Shown piece by piece: positions 50,076 to 59,769 of a stretch of 64,000 nucleotides of DNA. A model generated the notes under the pieces. The model did not search any database. It saw only the letters and a list, made by a program, of their open reading frames with translations, and had not been told where the DNA came from. A program made the translations under genes and the position numbers. The DNA comes from Streptomyces guryensis (GTDB lineage: Bacteria; Actinomycetota; Actinomycetes; Streptomycetales; Streptomycetaceae). Location: the NCBI RefSeq assembly GCF_021261325.1, contig NZ_JAJSBI010000023.1, positions 115,913-179,912 of the forward strand. The letters run 5' to 3'. The first letter of the stretch is position 1, and the number at the start of each line of letters is the position of its first letter.

Positions 50076-50580
50076 CACTCCGGTCCGTCCGGATGCTGGA
50101 TCCGGGTCCGGGACGGGCGGGCGTGACGTTGTGAGCAGGCATCATGGCCAACGGGGCGACATCGACCGCGACCGGCTGGTCGCCTGACACGGTCACTTGG
50201 TCCACCCGCGAGGTCGCCCGCCACCGAACCTGGCACATCGATCGGGCCGATCTGCGGCAGGCCGGCATCCTCGGCCTGCTGCGTTCTCACTGGTCATCGA
50301 TGCATCTTCCATGATCGGGAGTTACACCGAACGTCTTACAGTCCCTTCGACCCCGGCGATGAGACCACATGGCCGCAAACGACGTGAGACACCGCGCAGA
50401 TCCCCAGCTCACAGTGTCGCCATACGTGAGCTGAAGCACAGCATGCCGCCCGGGGAGATCAAGCTGGTGCTGAGGTAGGCGCGCGCGGGAGTGTCCGGAA
50501 CGGTCACCCCGTCGAACCGACCCAGCCAATCATCGATACAGGGGCCCCGCCCCAGGACGGCGCATTCCAGGGGTGGGCGT
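50076..50580. other. Intergenic region, nothing recognised
   Basis: About 500 bp without an acceptable gene. Codon bias breaks down, and short frames (for example around 50150-50290) show no family I recognise. It lies between an intact oxidoreductase gene and a GH3 gene fragment, so it may be decayed DNA from the same deletion/rearrangement. Confidence 0.5.
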
Positions 50581-51620
50581 TCAATCCTGGAGGCGGAAGC
50601 GCGCGGTGAGTTGGTGCTGGTGCCGTGAGCTGGGCCCGACGCGTAGTTCGAACTCCCCGGGTTCGACGACTCGTTGGTTGCCGGCAGTGACGAGGGAACA
50701 GCGGGAGGCGGGGATGGCGATGCCGACGTCGACGCTCTCGCCCGGGAGGATCTCGGTCTGGACGAACGCCTTCAGCTCCTGCTCGGCCCAGGTGACACTG
50801 GTGGTGAGGTCGCTGACGTAGGCCTGGACGGTTTCCAGGGCGGGGCGGCTGCCGTTGTTCGTGAGGCGTACTGTCGCATGGATCGTGCCGTCGGCGGGAA
50901 CGTCCTGGTCGCGCACGGTGAGGGCGGAGTAGGTGACGGTGGTGTAGCTGAGGCCCTCGCCGAAGGCGAACAGCGGGTCCTGGGTGAGGTCGGCGTATCG
51001 GGTGCCGTGCTGGCCGCGTACCTGGTTGTAGTAGACGGGTTGCTGGCCGACGTGGCGTGCGAAGGAGATCGGCAGGCGTCCGCTGGGCTCGATGAGTCCG
51101 AGAAGGAGTTCGGCGATGGCGCGGCCGCCGCGCATGCCCGGGTTGAACGCCTCGACGAGCGCTGCCGCGTTGAGCGCGGAGTCCGGGAGGGTGCTGGGCT
51201 TGGACTGGATCAGGACGACGATCATGGGTGTGCCGGTGGCGGCGATCGCGTCGAGCAGAGCGATCTGGCCACCCTGGAGGTCCAGTGTGGCCGTCGACTT
51301 CTCCTCACCGGTGAGGGCGAGGGTGTCGCCCACGACGACCACGGCGTAGTCGGCGGCCTCCGCGTCGGTGACGGCCTGGCGGAGTTGTGCCTCATCGGTC
51401 GGGGCGGGGCTGAAGATGGGCGGCCGCGGCAGGCCGTCGGGCCAGAAGCCCCGGGGGTCGGGGACGAGGACCTCGATGTCGGCTCCGCGCGTGTGCGTCA
51501 CCGTCCAGTCGGCGGGGACTACGGCGCGCAGTCCGTCGAGCACGGTCTCCACCCGTTCGCGGGGGTGCCCGTCGGGCATCCAGTCGACCTGACCGGAGGC
51601 TCCCGCCCAGTCGCCGAGCA
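50581..51620 (-). pseudogene. Beta-glucosidase (GH3) C-terminal fragment
   Basis: The frame encodes about 345 residues of a GH3 glucosidase from LGDWAGASGQVDWMPDG through the GH3 C-terminal domain (DYAVVVVGDTLALTGEEKST, VLIQSKPSTLPD), GEGLSYTTV and the fibronectin-III-like tail. The N-terminal (alpha/beta)8 barrel with the catalytic Asp is missing; the frame stops matching at about 51620, where a permease fragment on the other strand begins. Not functional. Confidence 0.8.
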
Positions 51621-51900
51621 CCGGCTGATCCTGCCGATGTCGGCCCCCGCGCTGGCCTCCTTCGCGATCTTCCAGTTCCTCTGGGTGTGGAACGACCTCC
51701 TGGTCGCCCTGGTCTTCGTGGGCCCCGGCGACAAGCAGCCGGTCACCATCGCCGTCAGCAACCTGCTGAACCAGCAGGGCACCGGCTGGGAACTCGTCAC
51801 GGCCGCCGGCCTGTTCTCCGTCCTCGTCCCGCTCGCGGTCTTCCTGTTCCTGCAGCGGTACTTCGTCCGCGGCCTGACCAGCGGCGCCGTCAAGGGCTGA
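51621..51900 (+). pseudogene. Sugar ABC permease (MalG-type) C-terminal fragment
   Basis: Plus-strand codons give RLILPMSAPALASFAIFQFLWVWNDLLVALVF... and end LQRYFVRGLTSGAVKG, the last two or three helices of a carbohydrate ABC permease. The EAA loop and N-terminal helices are missing because the sequence abuts the GH3 fragment at about 51620. An intact alpha-glucosidase gene follows, as in agl operons. Confidence 0.8.
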
Positions 51901-51970
51901 CCCGAGCCACGAGGCTCTCACCGGCGACACCCCCCACCTGCACAACGAACAGTCAGGAACCCGGCACACC

Positions 51971-53602
51971 GTGAGCACAACACCCGACAGCTGGTGGCGT
52001 TCCGCCGTGATCTACCAGGTCTACATACGCAGCTTCGCCGACGCTGACGGCGACGGCACCGGGGACCTCGCCGGCCTCCGCTCCCGCCTGCCCTACCTGG
52101 CCGACCTCGGCATCGACGCGATCTGGATCACCCCCTGGTACCCCTCCCCGCTGGCCGACGGCGGCTACGACGTCGCCGACTACCGTGACATCCACCCGGC
52201 CTACGGCACCATCGACCAGGCCCGGCAGTCCATCGCCGAGGCCCACGCACTCGGCCTGCGCGTCATCCTGGACATCGTCCCCAACCACACCTCCGACCAG
52301 CACACCTGGTTCAAGGAGGCACTCGCCGCCGGCCCCGGCTCGCCCGAGCGCGACAGGTACGTCTTCCGCGACGGCAAGGGCGAAGACGGATCCGAGCCCC
52401 CCAACGACTGGCACGCGGCCTTCGGCGGACCCACCTGGACCCGCACCGCCGACGGCCAGTGGTACCTACACCTGTTCGCCCCCGAGCAGCCCGATCTGAA
52501 CTGGGACAACCCCGAGGTCCGCGCCGAGTTCGAGTCGATCCTGCGCTTCTGGTTCGACCTCGGCGTCGACGGCTTCCGCATCGACGTCGCCCACGGCATG
52601 GCCAAGGACCCCGCACTCCCCGACCTCGGCCTGCCGGAGTTCTCCGTCATCGCCCACGAGGACCGGCCGAACCACCCGCACTGGGACCGCGACGGCGTCC
52701 ACGACATCTTCCGCGGCTGGCGCGCCATCGCCGACAGCTACCCCGACCCCCGCGTCTTCGTCGCCGAGGCCCACGTCCGCCCCGGACGCCTGGCACGCTA
52801 CCTCCGCCCGGACGAACTCCACACGGCCTTCAACTTCGACTTCCTCAAATGCCCCCTGCAGGCCGACGAGTTGCGCACGGTCATCGACCGCAGCATCACC
52901 GACCTCGCAGCCGTCGGCGCCCCCGCCACCTGGGTCCTGTCCAACCACGACGAGACCCGCCACGTCACCCGCTACGGCCGCGCCCACACCGGTGTGACCG
53001 CCCCGCTGCGCGACCACACCCAGCCCTGCGACCTGGACCTGGGCACCCGCCGCGCCCGCGCCGCGGCCCTGCTCATGCTGGCCCTGCCCGGCGGCGCCTA
53101 CATCTACCAGGGCGAGGAACTCGGCCTCCCCGAAGTCGAGGACCTCCCCGACGACGTCCTCCAGGACCCCACCTGGGAACGCTCCGGCCACACGGCCCGC
53201 GGCCGCGACGGCTGCCGCGTCCCCCTGCCCTGGAGCGGCGACACCCCACCCTTCGGCTTCGGCCCACCCGGCTCCACCCCCTGGCTCCCCCAGCCCGAGA
53301 ACTGGAAGTCGTACACCGCCGAAGCCAACCAGGCCGACCCCGCCTCCATGCTCCACCTCTACCGGGACGCCCTGCGCCTGCGCCGCACCGCCCCGGCCCT
53401 GAGCGGCGAGGACTTCCGCTGGCTCGACAGCCCCGACGGCACACTCCTCTTCGAACGCGGCCACGGACTGCTGTGCGCCGTCAACCTCTCCCACCGGCCC
53501 ATGGCTCTCCCCGAAGCCCACGACCTGCTCCTCGCTTCCGGGCCCCTGGACCAGGACGGGCTGCTGCCCCCGGACACCACGGTCTGGCTGCGCACCGCCT
53601 GA
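51971..53602 (+). CDS. GH13 alpha-glucosidase
   Basis: 543-aa cytosolic glycosidase hydrolysing alpha-glucosides taken up by an ABC system. GH13 regions are intact: DIVPNHTSD (I), nucleophile Asp in GFRIDVAHG (II), acid/base Glu in VFVAEAHV (III) and LSNHDETR (IV). GTG 51971 gives the usual MSTTPDSWWRSAVIYQVYIRSF start. Of an agl-type operon, only the tail of a permease gene remains upstream. Confidence 0.92.
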   Translation: MSTTPDSWWRSAVIYQVYIRSFADADGDGTGDLAGLRSRLPYLADLGIDAIWITPWYPSPLADGGYDVADYRDIHPAYGTIDQARQSIAEAHALGLRVILDIVPNHTSDQHTWFKEALAAGPGSPERDRYVFRDGKGEDGSEPPNDWHAAFGGPTWTRTADGQWYLHLFAPEQPDLNWDNPEVRAEFESILRFWFDLGVDGFRIDVAHGMAKDPALPDLGLPEFSVIAHEDRPNHPHWDRDGVHDIFRGWRAIADSYPDPRVFVAEAHVRPGRLARYLRPDELHTAFNFDFLKCPLQADELRTVIDRSITDLAAVGAPATWVLSNHDETRHVTRYGRAHTGVTAPLRDHTQPCDLDLGTRRARAAALLMLALPGGAYIYQGEELGLPEVEDLPDDVLQDPTWERSGHTARGRDGCRVPLPWSGDTPPFGFGPPGSTPWLPQPENWKSYTAEANQADPASMLHLYRDALRLRRTAPALSGEDFRWLDSPDGTLLFERGHGLLCAVNLSHRPMALPEAHDLLLASGPLDQDGLLPPDTTVWLRTA

Positions 53603-53659
53603 ATCCACCAGGGCCCGTCCGGTCTCCTCCCCGCCGACCGGACAGGCCCTGGTCCATCC

Positions 53660-54060
53660 CTGTAAAGCCAACAGGCCGCATCTGCGCGTGCACTCTCGAC
53701 CAGTCCTTGCCTAGTCCGGCCTGATCCCGTTCACGGCGGTGCGGGATGACCAGGCCGGCACCGCGGTAACCGCCGTCAGCGATCACGGTTGTCCTGCAAA
53801 CGGCGGCCTCCGCGCCGGACAGCTCCCGTGCCTTGCAGTCGTGCGGTTCCCTGGCAGGGGCCGGCCGACGGCGACGACTAGCCGGGGGCCGGTGTCAATA
53901 ACGACCTGGTGGTTGGTGGAGTACCGGTAGTTCTTCGAACGCTCGGCGATGCCGTGGTCGCGGGTGGGAACCACGGTGCCGTCCACGAACAGCATGGCGT
54001 CTTCGCGGAACCGCTTGCGCTGGCGCAGAGCGAGGGTGGGCCCGAAGCGGCAGCGGTTCC
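53660..54060 (-). pseudogene. IS5-family transposase relic
   Basis: Two frames on the minus strand together read as a DDE transposase: RQRKRFREDAMLFVDGTVVPTRD, then NYRYSTNHQVVIDTGPRLVVAVGRPLPGNR, a frameshift, then CKARELSGAEAAV, TVIADGGYRGAGLVIPHRRER and HAQMRPV. The element lacks its N- and C-terminal parts and terminal repeats. Confidence 0.72.
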
Positions 54061-54138
54061 GGCGTCGGCCATCGCAGCACAACGCCGGAACCGCTGACAC
54101 CACACGCCGGGTGTTTTCTGGCACTTCTTCAACACGCG

Positions 54139-56808
54139 TCACGCGGACGACGGAACCGTCCAGCGCTGACCGGCACCACCCGTGCAGGTGGCGATGGTCA
54201 GCTGGGTCTTGTCGGCGGCACCGTTGCTCGCGTCGGTGAGACAGAGGCCGGAGGCCGGGTTGAGGATCTCGCCGGACGAGTTCGCCCGCCACTGCTCGGC
54301 CTGGGTGCCGTTGCAGGTGTGCAGTTGGACCTTCGTGCCGGAGGTGGTCGCGCCGCCCGCCACGTCCATGCAGTCGTCGAGCACCTGGAGGGTGCCGTCC
54401 GGGGCGACCTTCCAGGTCTGCGCGGTGGTGCCGTTGCAGGTGTAGATCTGAATGGCGGTGCCGTTCGAGGTGCCGGAGCCGGCGTCGTCGACACACTTGC
54501 CGGTGGTGGTCTCGGTGAGCGCGCCGCTGGGCTGCGCCACTCCGGTGCCCGGGGTGCCGTCGTAGGACGGCGGAGCAGCGGAACCGGCCGCGGCCCAGGA
54601 GGTGTTGGCGGACTTGGAGAGGGTGAAGTCCAGCTCTGCGGAGCCGCTCAGGTACGACGCAGGTACGTACGCCTTGTTCCAGGAGCCACCGTTGAGACTC
54701 AGCGACTGGACGTAGGGCGAACCGTCCGCCGCCGCAGGGGCGTTGACGGTGAGAGTGTGTCCGCCGGCCGTGACGACAGCCGAGGTGAACAGCGGGCTGC
54801 CGATGGCCAGGTCGGCGGTGCCCGGGATCTCCGGGTAGAGGCCGAGGGCGGACCACACGTACCAGGCGCTCATCTCGCCGAGGTCGTCGTTGCCGGGCAG
54901 CCCGCCCGCCGTGTTGGTCCACAGCTGGTCCTGGACCGCCCGCACGGTGGACTGCGTCTTGTACGGCTTCCCGACCCAGTCGTACTCCCAGGGCAGACCG
55001 ATACTGGGCTCGTTGCCCATGTTGGACTGGGTGCCGATGACACTGCCCAGGCCCTGGTAGCCGCTGAGCACGCTGTCCAGGTACGACGCCATCGACGCGT
55101 TGCCGCCTTCCAGGGACGCCAGCCTGGCGAGGTTGAAGGGGATCATCGGCGTGTAGGTGAAGGCGTCGCCCTCGGCGAAGTCGTTGGACGAGGTGCCGGT
55201 GATCAGCTTGGCGTTGAAGCCGTCCATCCAGCGGCCGTTGGAGTGCCGGGGCTGGAGGTAGCCGGAGGACGAGTTGTAGATGTTCTCCCAGTCCTGGGCC
55301 CGGTCCTGGAACTTCTTCTGTGTGGCGGTGTCACCGAGCGCGCCCGCGAACGCCGAGAGCGCGAAGTCGTCGGTGTCGTATTCGAGTTGGGTGGATGTCG
55401 TGGCGTACTCGTGGCAGCAGCCGTAGGGCGAGTTGGTGGGCAGGTAGCCGAAGGAGTCCAGGTAGGTCACGCCGGGGGTGACGTCCGTGTCGGTCGTCTG
55501 TTCCCTGACCATGGCGGACAGGGCCGTCGCCGTGTCGAAGTTCCGCGCGCCGAAGGCGTGGTAGCCGGCGAGCAGCGGTACGGCGGAGTCGCCCACCATG
55601 ATGTGCGTCTCGGCGGTCTCCATACCCCACTTGGTGAGCGTGCCGCCCTGCTGGTAGTCGTCGACGACCGACTGTGCCATGTCGGACGCGGCCGACGGGT
55701 CCAGCAGCGCGGTGAGTTGGGCCTGTGAGCGGTAGGTGTCCCAGGTGGAGAAGTCGGCGTACTTCGCCGAGTGACCGGTGCCCACCTTGTGCACCGCGCC
55801 GTCGAAGCCCCGGTAGGAGCCGTCCGCGTCGCTGATGACGGCGGGGAACAGCGAGGCGTGGTAGAGCGCGGTGTAGAAGACGTCCTGCTGGTCCGGGGTG
55901 CCGCCGGTGACGGCGATCTTCGACAGCTCGGCGCTCCACGCCGAAGACGCCGCCGACTTGACGGCCGCGAAGGTCTTCCCGGTCACCTCGGCGTCCCGGT
56001 TGGCCGCGGCCTCCGCCACCGAGGTGTAGGAGATGCCGACCCGGGCCTCCACCGTCCTGCTGCTCGTGGTGTCGAACGTCAGGTACTCGCCGCCGGTGAA
56101 GGTGCCGGTGGCGGTGAAGGGGTGGTCGAAGGTGATCGCGTAGTGGAGTGTGATCGGGGTGGTGTCCTCGCAGAAGCCGGTGCTGGTGATCGACCCGGTC
56201 ACGGTGTCGCCGCCGGACAGGCCGAGCGTCGAAGAGGCGTACGGCGTCTGTGTGTCCTGCACCTTGAGGAGCAGGCTCGCCTGGGTGGAGGACGGGAAGG
56301 TGAACTGGCCGATGCCGGCATGCGTGCCGGTGGTCAGCGCGACGCTGGTGCTGTTGCCCAGGCTGACGGAGTAGGAGCCGGGCGAGGCCGTCTCGTCGGA
56401 GTGCGCGAAGGACTCGGTCGTCGAGGCGGGGTCCGAGCCGAGCGAACCGACCACGGGCAGGATCGGCAGGTCCCCGGCCGCGTCGCAGCCGACGCCCGAG
56501 ACATGGGTGAGACTGAAGCCCGAGACGGCCGAGTCGGAGTAGTTGTATCCGCCGCCCTTGGGGCGTGACGAGGTGTCGGGCGACCACTGAAGCATGCCGT
56601 GCGGCACGTCGGCGCCCGGGAAGGTGTTCCCGGCACTGAAGTCACCGTTGCCGCCGGTGCCGATGTACGGGTTGACCAGCGACACGGGATCGGTCGCGGC
56701 CACGGCCCCCGCCGCGCCGGCCAGTTGGCCCGACACGGCGAGCGCGAGGGCCGCGGCACCCGTGGTGAGGATTCGCAGGAGCGCGCGCGGGCGCCGGGCG
56801 TCAGCCAC
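54139..56808 (-). CDS. Secreted GH92 alpha-1,2-mannosidase with C-terminal ricin-type lectin domain
   Basis: 889-aa exported calcium-dependent mannosidase. Signal peptide residues about 10-38. The GH92 domain (about 40-720) starts VNPYIGTGGNGDFSAGNTFPGADVPHGM and has DDLGEMSAWYVWSALGLYPEIPG with the catalytic acid region. A ricin B-type lectin domain (about 770-889, CVDDAGSGTSNGTAIQIYTCNG and two further repeats) should bind galactosides or mannans. GTG 56808 overlaps the stop of the upstream PI-PLC-like gene by 8 nt. Confidence 0.93.
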   Translation of the reverse strand: MADARRPRALLRILTTGAAALALAVSGQLAGAAGAVAATDPVSLVNPYIGTGGNGDFSAGNTFPGADVPHGMLQWSPDTSSRPKGGGYNYSDSAVSGFSLTHVSGVGCDAAGDLPILPVVGSLGSDPASTTESFAHSDETASPGSYSVSLGNSTSVALTTGTHAGIGQFTFPSSTQASLLLKVQDTQTPYASSTLGLSGGDTVTGSITSTGFCEDTTPITLHYAITFDHPFTATGTFTGGEYLTFDTTSSRTVEARVGISYTSVAEAAANRDAEVTGKTFAAVKSAASSAWSAELSKIAVTGGTPDQQDVFYTALYHASLFPAVISDADGSYRGFDGAVHKVGTGHSAKYADFSTWDTYRSQAQLTALLDPSAASDMAQSVVDDYQQGGTLTKWGMETAETHIMVGDSAVPLLAGYHAFGARNFDTATALSAMVREQTTDTDVTPGVTYLDSFGYLPTNSPYGCCHEYATTSTQLEYDTDDFALSAFAGALGDTATQKKFQDRAQDWENIYNSSSGYLQPRHSNGRWMDGFNAKLITGTSSNDFAEGDAFTYTPMIPFNLARLASLEGGNASMASYLDSVLSGYQGLGSVIGTQSNMGNEPSIGLPWEYDWVGKPYKTQSTVRAVQDQLWTNTAGGLPGNDDLGEMSAWYVWSALGLYPEIPGTADLAIGSPLFTSAVVTAGGHTLTVNAPAAADGSPYVQSLSLNGGSWNKAYVPASYLSGSAELDFTLSKSANTSWAAAGSAAPPSYDGTPGTGVAQPSGALTETTTGKCVDDAGSGTSNGTAIQIYTCNGTTAQTWKVAPDGTLQVLDDCMDVAGGATTSGTKVQLHTCNGTQAEQWRANSSGEILNPASGLCLTDASNGAADKTQLTIATCTGGAGQRWTVPSSA

Positions 56809-57868
56809 GGAGCAGTACGTCGCTGAGGACGCCGTCGGCCGGGGCGGTGATCCAGTCCGAGGAGATGTACGAGGCCCCGTCGGCGGCGAGCAGGGCGACC
56901 CGGGCCTCGGCGTCGGCCAGTGACGGCGCGGAGGAGCTCAGCGCGGGCGAGACGTCGTAGGCGTCGGTGACGACCGTCAGGTAGTGGTTGGTGTGGTACC
57001 ACTCGGTGTTGCCGTCGCCGACCCAGGCGCCCGCGTCCGCGTCGAACACCACGAACCAGGGGCGCAGCGTGGTGTCGCTGTAGCGGGTGCGCGGGTCGAC
57101 GGCCTGGGCGCCGAGGACGCTCGGGAAGACCGCCGCCTGACTGATGTTCCCCGCGGCTGCCAGGTCCTTGAGGTGCTGGGCGTAGACCACGTCCGACCAC
57201 GAGGAGGCGGGGCTGACGGCCTGCTCGAAGGTGCCGGGGATGATCTCCACGATCGCCCGGCCGGCGAGCGAGCCGTAGCCCGCCCAGTTGTTCGCCTTCG
57301 CTGCGGTGTCGAGATCCGCGTACTGCGAGCCGTCGCTCTTGGTGAGCAGGTCGGCGGGCGTGTAGAGGACGCTGCCGAGGTGCGTCTTGACGTAGCTGTC
57401 GAAGGTGGTCGGCGTCATGCCGAGGGTGCTGTAGAACCCGTTCTTCATCTCGATCTTGACCATGACCGGGTGGCTCGTGGGGTGAGCCTGGAGCCAGATC
57501 CGGATGTCGTCGAGGCAGCTGTCGAGGTTCTGGTTGCGGTCGCCGGTGTGGAGGTCGGCGGCCGTGCTCGCCTGCACGCAGTTGTTGTCACTGCCCAGGG
57601 GGTTGCTGTGGCTCACGTCCCACTTGCCGTTGAACACGTTGTGCCAGGTGTCGAGTTCGACCAGGGAGGTGCCGGTGTCCAGGGCGTCGGCCAGGTAGGT
57701 GTAAGGGGACTTGTCGTTGTACGTGTTGTGGATGCCCGTGCCGGAGACCCCGGCCAGCGTCTGCCCGCCGACGTCGCCGGCGTGCGCGGCGGGCATCGCC
57801 ACCGCACCGAGCAGCACGGCCGAAGCCGTCAGAAGTGCAGCCTGGATCCTTCGGCGGATCATGAGCAT
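56801..57868 (-). CDS. Secreted calcium-dependent phosphoinositide phospholipase C-like enzyme
   Basis: 355-aa exported TIM-barrel phosphodiesterase. Signal peptide about residues 1-30. The PI-PLC-C1-type active site is visible: GIHNTYN (catalytic His), LVELDTWHN (acidic metal ligands), VSHSNPLG (second His) and PVMVKIEMKN. It would cleave phosphatidylinositol or GPI-like lipids. It is translationally coupled to the GH92 mannosidase. ATG 57868; ATG 57862 is an alternative. Confidence 0.83.
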   Translation of the reverse strand: MLMIRRRIQAALLTASAVLLGAVAMPAAHAGDVGGQTLAGVSGTGIHNTYNDKSPYTYLADALDTGTSLVELDTWHNVFNGKWDVSHSNPLGSDNNCVQASTAADLHTGDRNQNLDSCLDDIRIWLQAHPTSHPVMVKIEMKNGFYSTLGMTPTTFDSYVKTHLGSVLYTPADLLTKSDGSQYADLDTAAKANNWAGYGSLAGRAIVEIIPGTFEQAVSPASSWSDVVYAQHLKDLAAAGNISQAAVFPSVLGAQAVDPRTRYSDTTLRPWFVVFDADAGAWVGDGNTEWYHTNHYLTVVTDAYDVSPALSSSAPSLADAEARVALLAADGASYISSDWITAPADGVLSDVLLRG

Positions 57869-58785
57869 GTCAGATCCCTCTCATGGTGCTCGGTGGACGT
57901 GCAGAGCTTAGAGGTGACGGATGGACATCCGCTACGCCCGGGTAACAAGTTGCCGTCGTCACCCTGAACCCCACGCACTGAAGCGGCAGTTGAAAGGACG
58001 GGCGGCGGTTGAAAGGGCTTGCGATTGGCCGGTTTCGGAGGTCCGGAGTGAAGGTTGATGAGCGCGCGTCCGGATGTCGCTCGCTTTCGTCGGCGTGGCC
58101 GCGCCGGCGCCGCTGTTCGTTCCCGCGCGTCCGCCCGAGCGGCGTCGGCTCACTGACCGTCAGCACGCCGGGCCGGGACGGCGCCAAGGTCGCGACGACG
58201 GTCACCGTCCTCGCCATACCTTCCGGCGAGAAGTACAGCGTCACGTCCGGCAAGCGGATCAGCCTGCCGTCGGGGCGCTGCCTCGCGATGACCGACAGTA
58301 CGAGAGCGCCGCCACCGGCCTGGGCACCGACACCATCGGCGCACGGGTCGTGAACGTGTCGGGCAGAACATCGGTGACGCTCTACGCCCGCAGGGGCAAA
58401 CCGGTGAAGGTGTCCCTCGATTCAGTTCGGGTTCCTGGCGCAGCGCGGGGAACGACAGCTACGTCACGGTGAAGAACACCACCGGGATCCCGGCCGCTCC
58501 GGGCGCGAGCAGGCCCGACCAGCTCTGGGTGGCGGACATGGCATACGTGCGCACCGGGCCGGGCTGGGACCCTGCGCCTGCTGACAACCTCGTCCGTAAC
58601 GGCCAGACGGCCCATGAGCTCGGTCCCGGTGCAGGCCGGGACCGGGCTTCCTGGTGGCTTCGGACCTGTCCGACGACGCGACGGCAAGCAGTGGCGACAG
58701 GCTCGCCGCGCACCCACGCGAAGGCAACAGCGGGCTTGGGAAAACCGGGTGTGACCAGCGGCCTGCCGATGCTGAACTGGTAGGC
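57869..58785. other. Decayed intergenic region with transposase relic
   Basis: No intact gene. Short coding-like stretches on the plus strand (for example 58145-58260, SLTVSTPGRDGAKVATTVTV; 58315-58420, TDTIGARVVNVSGRTSV) look like parts of a secreted beta-sandwich protein broken by frameshifts. An IS3-type fragment lies at 58497-58567. Confidence 0.5.
58497..58567 (+). pseudogene. IS3-family transposase fragment
   Basis: RPDQLWVADMAYVRTGPGW matches the start of the integrase catalytic core of IS3-type OrfB, where D in WVADMTYV is the first catalytic Asp. Nothing else of the element remains. Confidence 0.5.
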
Positions 58786-59643
58786 ATGTCCACAAGCAAT
58801 CCGCCCCAGCCGCACCGCTGGGACCTGCTGCGCCCTGACCAGCTCGGCACACTGCTGGATGGCGTTGAACAGCCGGACCTCTGGTACCTGGACGAGCTGA
58901 CGGTGTGTGCGGCGAAGGTCGTCGCCCGCTCCGGTGGGGCGGACCTGCGGTTTGTCGGACGGTCGGCGGACAGTGTCTTCGACCTGCTCGGTGGTGCGCT
59001 CGCGGAGACCTCCTGGTCCGGGCGGCTCGGTCGCCTGCCGCTGTCGTGCGCCGGTGGCACAGCGGAGCTGTCGCGGCGTGACGTGGGCCGGATGCGCGAG
59101 CACCTCGCGGCTGCGGGGATGGCCCCGTGCGACCTGGCGCGACGGCGGCGCCCACTGGCCCTGGTCGACCTGGTCTGGGCCGGACGTACATTCACCACCC
59201 TGCACACGGTCCTACGCGACTGGGTCGAGGAGTCCAGGGAGCCCTGGCCGGTCATTCGGAGAAGGCTTCGCTATCTGGGCATCACCGCGCGCACCAGGAC
59301 GAGCCCCAAGACCTGGCGCTGGCGGCAGCACCACCCTTGGACCACGGATCTGCCGACGAGGGCGGTACAGAACGTCTCCCTCGACCAGAGTGTGTGGCAC
59401 CTGCTGGGAGACCACGAGCCGAAGACCGCACCCTCCTTCCCGCCCCAGCGCTGGCACGACGACTCGGTGAGCGTGCCCGTCCGAGGGGACGGTCCCACGC
59501 GCGCCCTCGCCACCGCCCTCGCTCTGGTCGAGGCGGGGCGGACACGAACGGTGCGGCGGCGTCTCGTTCGGACCTTCCGCCCGGAGCCCGCCTTCGCCGA
59601 GCCCTGGCTGCGCAGCCTCTGCCACGAACTCAGGTCGAGGTGA
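58786..59643 (+). CDS. Hypothetical protein, PRTase-like
   Basis: 285-aa cytosolic protein of a family I recall only as hypothetical in Streptomyces. GADLRFVGRSADSVFDLLGG and RPLALVDLVWAGRTFTTL resemble the strand-loop segments of phosphoribosyltransferases (VDxVxxGRTF like the PRPP loop). A later region (SPKTWRWRQHHPW, RWHDDSVSVP) looks like a separate substrate-binding part. ATG 58786 precedes the conserved LLRPDQLG. Function unknown. Confidence 0.6.
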   Translation: MSTSNPPQPHRWDLLRPDQLGTLLDGVEQPDLWYLDELTVCAAKVVARSGGADLRFVGRSADSVFDLLGGALAETSWSGRLGRLPLSCAGGTAELSRRDVGRMREHLAAAGMAPCDLARRRRPLALVDLVWAGRTFTTLHTVLRDWVEESREPWPVIRRRLRYLGITARTRTSPKTWRWRQHHPWTTDLPTRAVQNVSLDQSVWHLLGDHEPKTAPSFPPQRWHDDSVSVPVRGDGPTRALATALALVEAGRTRTVRRRLVRTFRPEPAFAEPWLRSLCHELRSR

Positions 59644-59769
59644 CCTTATTTGTGCTCGTCGGGACGGCTCGTGGCTTGTACGACCCCGGAAGCAACTCCG
59701 TCCCTCTCTCGGTTCCCCGGCACGGAAACCCGTTCGCCAGACAGGCCGGCGCTCTGCTTGGCTCACCCC

